From: Methylolobus aquaticus
GTDB lineage: Bacteria; Pseudomonadota; Gammaproteobacteria; Methylococcales; Methylococcaceae
NCBI GenBank assembly: GCA_004168015.1
Contig: SEYW01000009.1
Coordinates: 1 to 64,000 of the forward strand
DNA length: 64,000 nt
Direction of reading: 5' to 3'
Positions within the stretch are counted from its first letter, which is position 1. Each line of letters begins with the position of its first letter. The notes below the pieces were generated by a model. That model made no database searches, had not been told where the DNA came from, and saw nothing but the letters and a program-made list of their open reading frames with translations. The translations under genes were made by a program, and so were the position numbers. This document shows, piece by piece, positions 46,818-53,864 of the stretch.

Positions 46818-47594
46818 GCGTCAACGCCCCGGTGTTTCTGTCGAAGTCGGCAACGGTTGCCGCGGCAATTTCACCGGGGCGGCAGGCGGTCAGCAGCAAA
46901 GCCTCAACAAGAAGGGCGAGATCCGCGGGGCAGGCATCCAAAAGCGCGTTGCGGTCTGCGGCGTTAAGGAAACGCTCTCGCCGCTTGCCGACCTTCTCGA
47001 ACCCGGTGACAGTTGACCAGCCGCTATCGCTCGAAACGAGACGATCCCGGTGTGCGAGGTTCAGCGCAGCTTTCAGCGTTGAGAGGTTGCGGTTAGCGGA
47101 ATCCTTCGCTTTCCGAATTTCGTCTAAGTCGTCTTCGTCCGCACTGGCGATTTGGTCTTGAAGCCACCGCTTGAGTTGCACCGGTTGCAGCTTGAACAGC
47201 GGCAACGCGCCGAATTTGGTTCCGTACACCAAACGGGTAAAGCGCCCCTCGGCATCTGCCGCAGTTTGCTTTCCCTTCACGGCTAGACGGTCGGCAACGT
47301 AAAGCCGACAGGCTGTCTCAACGGTTGCCGCTTCGGGCTTGGCACCCCCGGCTAATTCTCGGAACCACGTTTCGGCCTCCTTCTTGGCTTCTGTGTAGTC
47401 AGCCAGCGTGCCGAGTGCTCGATAGTTCTGTTTTCCGGTGTCCGGATCGCGCCAACGAGCGATCCAGGTTCCTTCACCTTCGGGCAAACTGCGGTAGCCA
47501 AGGAAAGCCCCGGTGTCGATTCGCGCCCAATACGGTTCGCGGCGAGGGGGCAGAGCGGAACGGGCGGATTTGGTGTCGATTTTCATGGCGGAAG

Positions 47595-47617
47595 TCCGTA
47601 CGGAAACTGTACGGAAA
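47595..47617 (+). promoter_or_regulatory. Putative integrase/excisionase arm site, right
   Basis: Same 23-bp sequence as 32188-32210 with one mismatch, in the same orientation, between the integrase start and the attR core (107 bp away). In the excised circle the two copies would flank the core. Confidence 0.65.
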
Positions 47618-47723
47618 GCCTACATGAAACGGGGTGAGGCTTAAAGAGACGAAAAAAAAGAGGAAAAACAGAGACTTGCGAGTCTCTTGAGGTATCGCTA
47701 CGTATCAAAAAATGGCTGTCCCG

Positions 47724-47772
47724 GCCTTCACACGGCAGGGGTCGTAGGTTCGAACCCTACACCGCCCACCAT
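47724..47772 (+). repeat. attR core (49-bp direct repeat)
   Basis: Perfect copy of 32109-32157. The 5' half of the tRNA is absent, so this is not a second tRNA gene but the right attachment site. Confidence 0.92.
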
Positions 47773-47803
47773 TTTCAAAAGCCTTGCCCCGATTTTGCCC
47801 CGT

Positions 47804-48361
47804 TTAGGCGGCTTGGTACACGCGGCGCAGGACGGCAGACGGACGATTCGACACGTTCGTCAGTAGGTCCACACAGTGAAACAAGCGTTCCAACGTGGCT
47901 CGTGAGTAATGGTGCGTCACGGTTCGCCGTTTGTGCCCAAGCAGGTCTTGAATGTCGTCCATGGGAAGGCCCGCGTCCCGCAACCGCACCGCGAAGGTGT
48001 GGCGCAGATCGTGGACGCGAACGTCCGATAATTCCACGCCCGCCCGTTCCATTTTCCAGGCCCGGTTGTTCATCCGATCGATCCGGTGTCCCCGGTAGGT
48101 GAACACCCAGTCGTTGGACTTTCCGCGTTCGGCATCAACCACCGATTGTGCGAAGCGGTTCAGCGGAACCATTTTTTCCTCCCCGTTCTTGGTGATCGTC
48201 TCCGGCAGGATGAACACCGAACGGTCGTCCATGGCATGTTCCCATTCCCAGCGTAGCCCGCAGATCTCCTGATCTCGGCAGCCGGTGTTGAGGGCAAACA
48301 AGGCCATGCAGGCCAGGTAGTCGGGCAACTGCTTGAACAGGACCTCCTGCTCTTGCCAGGT
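47804..48361 (-). pseudogene. Truncated second tyrosine recombinase
   Basis: C-terminal catalytic domain only: NTGCRDQEICGLRWEWE carries the first catalytic Arg, VHDLRHTFAVRL the HxxR, LGHKRRTVTHHYS the final His and Tyr. The protein is cut near 48361, where the sequence switches to the opposite-strand methyltransferase tail. It is unlike the island's own integrase. It lies just outside attR, so it belongs to an older insertion at the same tRNA or nearby. Confidence 0.8.
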
Positions 48362-48611
48362 GCAGATCGCGGCCAGCCCGCTGTGGCCGCTGTTCCGCCA
48401 CAAGCCCTGGCAGAAGCTGCTCAAGGACACCTGGGCCAAGCTGGAAAAGGGTGACTACGACTGGGCGCACCTCGCGATGAACTACTGGCCCGAGCGGGTG
48501 CGCGAGAAGTCCAGGCACGACAAGTCGCTGGCCATCGCTCACGGCCTGGAAGCCTTGTACGTCGAGCCGGCCTCCGCGCCGAAGAAAGCGCGGGGACGCA
48601 GGCCGCTGTAA
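48362..48611 (+). pseudogene. C-terminal tail of a large DNA methyltransferase
   Basis: PLWPLFRHKPWQKLLKDTW, DWAHLAMNYWPERV and DKSLAIAHGLEALY resemble the last 70 residues of Eco57I/PglX-like methyltransferases of restriction or BREX systems, as I remember them. Everything before is missing; the junction with the recombinase fragment is at about 48361. A deletion probably joined two defence-island relics. Confidence 0.6.
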
Positions 48612-48616
48612 TGTAT

Positions 48617-48699
48617 CCACTCACTCCCCCAGCCGATCGGCAGGCGGAGCGGGACTGGGGCGGCGAGACCGTCTGCGGGAGGGATCCCGCAGCCGAGCC
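48617..48699 (+). repeat. 83-bp repeat, left copy flanking the toxin-antitoxin pair
   Basis: Aligns without gaps to 49602-49684, 71 of 83 positions identical by hand count. The inner hairpin CTGCGGG/CCCGCAG is fully conserved while its loop differs (AGGGAT here). See the partner copy. Confidence 0.8.
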
Positions 48700-48823
48700 T
48701 TGTACTTTGTTTCGCGTGATGGCTAGCTCTGGAATGCAGGGGGGAGCTGAACGGTTACACTGTGACGGTGCCCAGAGAACGAGCTCTGACGGGCACGTCA
48801 CACGACTGACTGGAGGTAATGCG

Positions 48824-49048
48824 ATGCAAGCACAAAGATTCGTTACGCGTATCGTCGACTGCAACCTGTCCCTCCAGCTTCCGGAAAGCTTCAATCATCA
48901 ACGCGTTGAGGTTATCGTTTTGGAACTGGACGATGGCGAACCGACGCCGACACGACGCGAACCCCACCCGGACATTGCGGGTCGCGTGCAGATCATCGGT
49001 GATATCGTCTCTTCCGTTCCCGAAGAAGCGTGGGATTTGCCGCGGTGA
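48824..49048 (+). CDS. Putative antitoxin of a PIN-toxin pair
   Basis: A 74-residue protein starting MQAQRFVTRIVDCNLSLQLPE, acidic C-terminus (SVPEEAWDLPR), resembling DUF2281/VapB-like antitoxins. The ATG at 48824 follows CTGGAGGTAATGCG. Its stop overlaps the toxin's GTG start by 4 bp, the usual antitoxin-then-toxin order. The antitoxin would bind toxin and repress the operon. Confidence 0.75.
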   Translation: MQAQRFVTRIVDCNLSLQLPESFNHQRVEVIVLELDDGEPTPTRREPHPDIAGRVQIIGDIVSSVPEEAWDLPR

Positions 49049-49434
49049 TCGTACTGGATACCCACGTCTGGCTCAGGTGGATTCAGAAGGATCACACCCT
49101 GCTCAAGTCGCACTGGGTTGAGCAAATTGCTGACTCCGAACGGGTGGGCGTGTCTGCAATCTCCTGTTTCGAGGTGGCTTGGCTGGCGCAGCATGCGCGC
49201 ATTCAGTTACCTGAGCCCCTGGATAGTTGGTTTGAAAAGGCACTTGCTGGATCTTCTATCGACCTCATCGCCCTAACCCCGCAGATTGCGCGTATCGCGG
49301 TGCAGTTGCCTGAACATCATCGCGACCCGCAGGATCGTCTCATCATCGCTATAGCCTTGGCTCACGATGCCATGCTGATCTCGGCTGACCGGAAATTCCC
49401 GCTTTACAATGAGCTGCAAGGTCGCTTGCTCTGA
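49045..49434 (+). CDS. PIN-domain toxin (VapC-like ribonuclease)
   Basis: A 129-residue PIN protein: VIVLDTHVWLRW (first acidic residue), SCFEVAWLAQ (Glu), DPQDRLIIAIAL (Asp) and MLISADRKF. All metal-binding acidic residues appear present. GTG 49045 is preferred because it overlaps the antitoxin stop (GTGA); GTG 49030 is also open. It likely cleaves RNA when freed from its antitoxin. Confidence 0.88.
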   Translation: MIVLDTHVWLRWIQKDHTLLKSHWVEQIADSERVGVSAISCFEVAWLAQHARIQLPEPLDSWFEKALAGSSIDLIALTPQIARIAVQLPEHHRDPQDRLIIAIALAHDAMLISADRKFPLYNELQGRLL

Positions 49435-49821
49435 TGAGGCGATCTAGCGCCGTTACCAACCTAATTCGTCTGGTAATGAGAGTCAGGGATCTGGAGGACG
49501 TGGAACCCAATCGCCGATTGCGGGTTGTCGATCACGAAGCGCCGTTTCATGCGCCACAAAACTGCTTGTCATGAATTCATGATCTACGAGTCGCGGAGTA
49601 ACCATTCACTCCCCCACCCGATTGGCCGCCGGAGCGTGACTGAGGCGGCCAGACCGTCTGCGGGCAGCACCCCGCAGCCGAGCCGGGAGGTATTCACGGC
49701 GCGTGTCGACTTCCCAGCCGAACAGGCAACAGACGGGCTGTGAACGATGACGGTCGCACCAACGGCCTTGCCAAACTGTGCGCTTGGACGGCGGCAGGCG
49801 TGCTGATGGAGGAATCCAGCC
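49435..49821. other. Spacer region holding the right repeat and a palindrome
   Basis: Contains the 14-bp perfect palindrome TCATGAATTCATGA (49569-49582) and the right 83-bp repeat copy. A GTG-started 31-codon frame (49740-49835) overlaps the next gene's start; I do not call it a gene. Confidence 0.5.
49602..49684 (+). repeat. 83-bp repeat, right copy flanking the toxin-antitoxin pair
   Basis: Partner of 48617-48699, same orientation and length. The hairpin CTGCGGG/CCCGCAG is kept with a changed loop (CAGCAC), which suggests selection on structure. The pair encloses about 0.9 kb with the toxin-antitoxin genes. Confidence 0.8.
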
Positions 49822-50442
49822 ATGGGAATGTTTGACACACTGCACATCGAACTGGATGGCCGTGATCTGAAGATTCAGACGAAACGCTTCGAGTGCTCTT
49901 TGGGCAATTACCGGCTGGGCGACTGGATCTTCGGCAGTTTGCCGGGCGTTCGCGTCTATTTTGACCAGATCCAACTGGATGCAGCGGGCCAGCGCGTTTA
50001 CGGCGCCGATGCCGAGTGTGCGCGCCAGATGACGGTGTTCATCGTCCTGACCCAGGGCGTCTTTGTCGACTACCTGGTCAAGGAAGGCGAACTGGCGGCG
50101 GAAGCCATCGAGACCGTCCTGCGCGAGTTGCGGGAACGTTGGAGCGATTCGGCGCGCCTACAAGCGTTTTTGGTTGAGACCTTGCGGACACAGCAACAGC
50201 GGATGGTCGCCCTCCAACAACGGCTTGGCCGCGTCCAGTCGATCATCACCACCGCGCGCCGCCTGAAGGCTGGAGAGGCGCTCGACGGCATATTCGGTTT
50301 GATCCACGAAGAAGACCGAAAATTGGCGGCGGGGGACGACCCGTTGGAGGTGATCGCCTGGGTTCTGAGCGATATGGCGCCCGGCGCGCCATTCTGTGGG
50401 GAATGCACGGCTCCCGATCCGCTTGAAGAATATCGGCTCTAA
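49822..50442 (+). CDS. Hypothetical MGMFD-type protein, first gene of ATPase cassette
   Basis: A 206-residue protein. [23 protein letters not shown] resembles the start of a widespread uncharacterised family (MGMFD...QTK). A helical middle (about 90-140) follows. The start has GGAGGAATCCAGCC before it. It lies 25 bp before the ATPase gene, in one apparent operon with it and the TOPRIM-like gene. Function unknown. Confidence 0.65.
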   Translation: MGMFDTLHIELDGRDLKIQTKRFECSLGNYRLGDWIFGSLPGVRVYFDQIQLDAAGQRVYGADAECARQMTVFIVLTQGVFVDYLVKEGELAAEAIETVLRELRERWSDSARLQAFLVETLRTQQQRMVALQQRLGRVQSIITTARRLKAGEALDGIFGLIHEEDRKLAAGDDPLEVIAWVLSDMAPGAPFCGECTAPDPLEEYRL

Positions 50443-50467
50443 AAGGGGCGGCAGAGGACACCAGCAT

Positions 50468-51706
50468 ATGGGAACGCACCACTCCGGATTGGGCATCCCC
50501 CGAATCGAATCGCTCAAGGTTGAAAACTACCGGGCCTTGCGCAGTGTCGAGCTCGCAAGGCTGACCCCGGTAACGGTCCTGTTGGGCCCGAACGGCAGTG
50601 GCAAGTCGACGGTGTTCGATGTGTTCAACTTTCTGTCGGAATGTTTTCAGTTCGGCCTCCGTCACGCATGGGACAGACGTGGACGCGGCAAGGAGTTAAA
50701 AACCCGTGGCTGCGACGGTCCGATCAAGTTCGACCTGAAATACCGCGAAAGGGCCGGGACACCTGTCATCACTTACCACCTGGCGATCGACGAGGGCGGC
50801 AAGGGGCCGGAAGTCGTCGAGGAATTTTTGCAATGGAAACGTTCGAGCCATGGTCGGCCGTTTCGGTTTCTCGAGTTTGCCCGTGGCGAAGGGGCCGCCG
50901 TCAGTGGCGAAATGCCGGATGAGGATGACCGGCGCGTGCCGCAGAAGCTCCGGTCTCCCGATCTGATTGCCGTAAGCACCTTGGGACAGTTTGCTGACCA
51001 TCCCAGGGTTGGCGCGCTACGGGAGTTTATAACCGATTGGTATGTGTCTTATCTGGCGATAGACCAGACGCGGAGCCAGCCCGAAGCCGGTCCCCAGGAA
51101 CGCTTGAGCAAAGGGGGAGAGAACCTTCCGAATGTCATCCAATACCTTAAAGAGCAGCACCCCGAACGTTTGGAGCATATTTTCTCGGTTCTGAGGCAAC
51201 GTATTCCCCGTCTGGAGCGAGTCGATGCCGAGCCTATGCCGGATGGCCGGCTATTGCTGCAAATCAAGGATGCGCCCTTTGAGCAGCCGGTGATGTCCAA
51301 GTTCGTCTCCGACGGTACGATGAAAATGCTGGCCTACCTGACCGTTCTGTACGACCCGGAGCCACCGCGCTTCATCGGCATCGAGGAACCCGAAAATTTC
51401 CTGCATCCACGTCTGCTCCCCGAGTTGGCGGAGGAATGCCGGGCTGCCTCAGAGCGGTCACAGTTACTGGTCACTACACACTCCCCGTTTCTGCTCGATG
51501 CGATGCGCGCGGACGAAGTGAGAGTTCTCTATCGCGATGACTTGGGATTCACGAAGGCCGTGCGCGCCGTCGATATCCGCGGCATCCCGGAATTCATTCA
51601 GGCGGGAGCATCGCTCGGTCACCTCTGGATGGAAGGCCATTTTGGCATTGGCGATCCGCTCGTCAATCAGGGTGGTCCGCGGTCTCAGAAGAGGGGCGGG
51701 GCTTGA
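50468..51706 (+). CDS. OLD/SMC-like AAA ATPase, probable defence protein
   Basis: ABC-class ATPase of 412 residues: [16 protein letters not shown] at the N-terminus, Walker A GPNGSGKS at 40-47, Walker [14 protein letters not shown] near 302 with the catalytic Glu pair, and [12 protein letters not shown]-loop. It lacks a built-in TOPRIM domain. The next gene, which overlaps by one base (TGATG), supplies a TOPRIM-like DUF4276 protein. This arrangement resembles two-gene ATPase/nuclease defence systems such as PARIS or split OLD systems. Confidence 0.82.
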   Translation: MGTHHSGLGIPRIESLKVENYRALRSVELARLTPVTVLLGPNGSGKSTVFDVFNFLSECFQFGLRHAWDRRGRGKELKTRGCDGPIKFDLKYRERAGTPVITYHLAIDEGGKGPEVVEEFLQWKRSSHGRPFRFLEFARGEGAAVSGEMPDEDDRRVPQKLRSPDLIAVSTLGQFADHPRVGALREFITDWYVSYLAIDQTRSQPEAGPQERLSKGGENLPNVIQYLKEQHPERLEHIFSVLRQRIPRLERVDAEPMPDGRLLLQIKDAPFEQPVMSKFVSDGTMKMLAYLTVLYDPEPPRFIGIEEPENFLHPRLLPELAEECRAASERSQLLVTTHSPFLLDAMRADEVRVLYRDDLGFTKAVRAVDIRGIPEFIQAGASLGHLWMEGHFGIGDPLVNQGGPRSQKRGGA

Positions 51707-52326
51707 TGTTGGGGAAGCTGATTGTCCTGGTCGAAGAGTATTCTATGGAAGCCACGCTCGAACTGATTCTCCCCAAGCTTTTGGGGGACACGGCATTCGA
51801 GATTCATCGCTTTCGCTGCAAGGATGATTTGCTGAAGCAGTTGCCGGCCCGGTTGAAGGCCTATAGCGCCTGGCTCCCAGCTGATTGGGCGATACTGGTC
51901 CTTGTGGACCGCGACGATGACCACTGTGAGCAATTGAAAACGCAGTTGGAGCACATCGCGAAAGTGTCCGGTTTGCTCACCAAAACCGCTGCAGGCGATG
52001 GCAATCGCTTCCAGGTGGCGAATCGTATCGTTATCGAGGAACTTGAATCATGGTTCTTCGGCGATTGGCAGGCGGTGCGAAATGCCTATCCTCGGGTGGC
52101 TGCTACCATTCCGCAGAGAGCCGCTTACCGCGATCCGGATGCAATCGCCGGAGGTACCTGGGAGGCCATGGAACGCGTACTCCAGCGCGCAGGTTATTAC
52201 AGGACCCGGATCAGAAAGTTGGAGTTAGCGCGCTCGATCGCGCCACATATGGAACCCGAGCGGAATGCGTCGCACAGCTTCCATATGTTCTGCCAGGCCG
52301 TGTCAGCGGCGATGGCCTGGAGCTGA
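51706..52326 (+). CDS. DUF4276 TOPRIM-like protein
   Basis: A 206-residue protein. LIVLVEEYSMEATLEL (Glu10/11) and LVLVDRDDDHCEQLK (Asp68, Asp70) fit the Glu and DxD of a TOPRIM fold; NRIVIEELESWFFGD is typical of DUF4276. The ATG overlaps the ATPase stop (TGATG), so the two are coupled. It is probably a nuclease triggered through the ATPase; this is inferred from gene-pair logic. Confidence 0.78.
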   Translation: MLGKLIVLVEEYSMEATLELILPKLLGDTAFEIHRFRCKDDLLKQLPARLKAYSAWLPADWAILVLVDRDDDHCEQLKTQLEHIAKVSGLLTKTAAGDGNRFQVANRIVIEELESWFFGDWQAVRNAYPRVAATIPQRAAYRDPDAIAGGTWEAMERVLQRAGYYRTRIRKLELARSIAPHMEPERNASHSFHMFCQAVSAAMAWS

Positions 52327-52421
52327 GTAATGAGGTTATCGAACAATGTTTGCGACAAGTCCCCGAAAATGGTCTCGTCTCCCCGGTCCCGCCGCGCTCC
52401 GTCAGCATCTCGGAGCAGTGA

Positions 52422-52769
52422 ATGTTCAAGGGAGTACGTCGCAAGATGTTGACCGAGCTTGCCATCCAAAATGCTGCCGAGCGTCTGGTTGCGGCGGCGC
52501 ACGACCCGATAAAGGTGATTCTGTTCGGGTCCTATGCGCGCGGTGACGCCCGCGAGGATGCCGATCTCGACCTTTTGCTCGTGGAGAAGGAGGTTCCTGA
52601 TCCGACGGGCGAGTACCTTCGGTTGCGGGAGGCGCTGGGACCCATAGGCGTCGGAGTGGATCTGCTGATCTACCCCCGGGAAGAGTTCGAGCGGCGCCAT
52701 GACTGGTGCAGCACGCCGGTCTTCTGGGCCGTTCGGGAAGGACGAGTGTTGTATGACGCCGCAGCTTGA
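52422..52769 (+). CDS. MNT-type nucleotidyltransferase (antitoxin of HEPN pair)
   Basis: A minimal nucleotidyltransferase of 115 residues with FGSYARGDAREDADLDLLLV, the GSxARG...DxDL catalytic motif. In MNT/HEPN modules it inactivates the HEPN toxin by adding nucleotides. Starts are ATG 52422 (after GGAGCAGTGA) or 52446. It overlaps the HEPN gene by 17 bp. The motif is complete, so it may be active although its partner is broken. Confidence 0.82.
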   Translation: MFKGVRRKMLTELAIQNAAERLVAAAHDPIKVILFGSYARGDAREDADLDLLLVEKEVPDPTGEYLRLREALGPIGVGVDLLIYPREEFERRHDWCSTPVFWAVREGRVLYDAAA

Positions 52770-53115
52770 TGAGGCCGGGCAATTGCTCGGTGCGGCTGAA
52801 CGTGATGTCGTCGCGTTCCAGATCCTCGCCGCGAACGCCGCGGCTCCGCCCGAGATCGTTCTATCCCATGCCCAGCAGGCGGTCGAGAAATTCATCGAGG
52901 CCGTCTTTGCCGCTCACGGATTGGTCTATCGTCGTACGCATTGCGAAAGTGCCTTGAGACCAAGGTCGATGTGTTTAGGGTGGCGTGACAAGATCTGTAG
53001 CCATGGGCGTCCTGTGTCGGACCATGCAAATGGGCCTTTGTGGGCGCTGCAACGAGTGGGCCTCGGGCGCATTTCAGTGGCCGAGCAACACGCGTTCGAC
53101 GAACCTGTGGACTAG
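52753..53115 (+). pseudogene. Truncated HEPN-domain toxin gene
   Basis: The first 63 codons (to about 52945) look like a HEPN protein: AERDVVAFQILA and SHAQQAVEKFIEAVFAAHGLVYRRTH. After RTH the family pattern stops abruptly and the frame continues into unrelated sequence to 53115, overlapping the 3' end of the opposite-strand amidotransferase gene. The catalytic RX4-6H region of HEPN RNases is thus lost. About 130 bp after the break are of unknown origin. Confidence 0.7.
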
Positions 53116-53856
53116 CCGGTTCGACTCCGGCGTCTCTGCAGCCGCGTTCAGAACACGCTCCAGGTGGGCATCGTCCTGGGTGTATTGCGCCTTGTGGATC
53201 GTCAGGCGTTCCACCAGACGGGCGCGACTGACCTCCGGGTGGAACTGGAACGCCCAGAACGGCCCTTCCCCAACGCGAAACGCATGAAGGCATCGGTCGG
53301 AGTAGGCCAGTGGCAGACAGCCCGCCGGGACCCGAGTCGCGCGCTCGCGGTGCACCGATACCGCCAGAAAACCGTCCGGCACATCGCAAAACAGGGGGTC
53401 GCCACCCGCGTGCCTGGTAAGACGGATCGGGATCGTGCCCATCTCGAAGTCTCGGTCGTCGCGAATGATGCGCCCGCCCAGCGCCAGCACGGCGAGTTGG
53501 AACCCGAAGCAGGAGGCAAACACGGGAAATCCGCCCATGGCCCAGCGGCGCGTCAGCTCGATGCAGGACCTGATGAACGGATAGCGTTCCGGCTCGAGCA
53601 CGCTGGCCTCGCTGGCACCGCCAACGAACAGCGCGTCGTAGCCGTCTGCCACGTCGGGTAGGAAGTCGGGCTGGTCGAACGCGTTCAGCACGTCGATCTG
53701 GCTGGCTTCGAGGCCGCTGTAGTCACAGAAGCTCGCGTACTCCTCCGCGCGTACCCTGCGGTCATCGCGAATCTGCAGCAACAGGATACGCAGGTCGGCG
53801 CGAGTGCTGCACCGCAGGCCAGCACGCGGCAACGGAAAGCGGCAGGCATAACTCAT
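53074..53856 (-). CDS. Class I glutamine amidotransferase-like protein
   Basis: A 260-residue protein of the GMP-synthase-like amidotransferase group. The nucleophile elbow FASCFGFQLAVL holds the catalytic Cys and FQFHPEVS the His. ATG 53856 follows the trehalose-enzyme gene by 8 bp, with AGGAGG 12 bases upstream, so it is the last gene of that operon. Substrate unknown; stand-alone members may hydrolyse gamma-glutamyl compounds. Confidence 0.82.
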   Translation of the reverse strand: MSYACRFPLPRAGLRCSTRADLRILLLQIRDDRRVRAEEYASFCDYSGLEASQIDVLNAFDQPDFLPDVADGYDALFVGGASEASVLEPERYPFIRSCIELTRRWAMGGFPVFASCFGFQLAVLALGGRIIRDDRDFEMGTIPIRLTRHAGGDPLFCDVPDGFLAVSVHRERATRVPAGCLPLAYSDRCLHAFRVGEGPFWAFQFHPEVSRARLVERLTIHKAQYTQDDAHLERVLNAAAETPESNRLVHRFVERVLLGH

Positions 53857-53864
53857 CGGCAACG

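Larger units (their letters stand above)
45067..47586 (-). pseudogene. int: Tyrosine integrase of the island, split by an IS
   Basis: The N-terminal part (47586 down to 46818) and C-terminal part (45428 down to 45067) are separated by the IS at 45439-46817. Removing the IS and one copy of its 10-bp target repeat joins them in frame: FDRNTGAL-TLEGKTGRR, 376 residues in total. The C-terminal half keeps YHIRHAAISEMI and the Tyr region KHYGKL. The intact gene would have started 138 bp from the attR core, as expected for the element's own integrase. Confidence 0.9.
32109..47772. mobile_element. 15.7 kb tRNA-Val integrative (satellite-like) element
   Basis: Bounded by a 49-bp perfect direct repeat from the tRNA-Val 3' end (32109-32157 and 47724-47772). 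The integrase gene lies just inside the right end, as in phages and satellites. Inside are an AlpA-type regulator, a primase-helicase-like protein, candidate operators and origin, several small unknown genes, and a CRISPR-Cas locus at the left. There are no capsid, tail or conjugation genes, so it fits a phage satellite or plain integrative island. Its integrase is broken by an IS4-family element. Confidence 0.85.

Noticed and set aside
47724..47772. Second tRNA-Val gene
   Set aside because: Only the 3' part is present; no D-arm or 5' acceptor strand precedes it. It is the attR core.
49740..49835. 31-codon GTG-started frame before the MGMFD-type gene
   Set aside because: No ribosome-binding site of its own or recognisable motif; it runs over the next gene's start by chance as far as can be seen.
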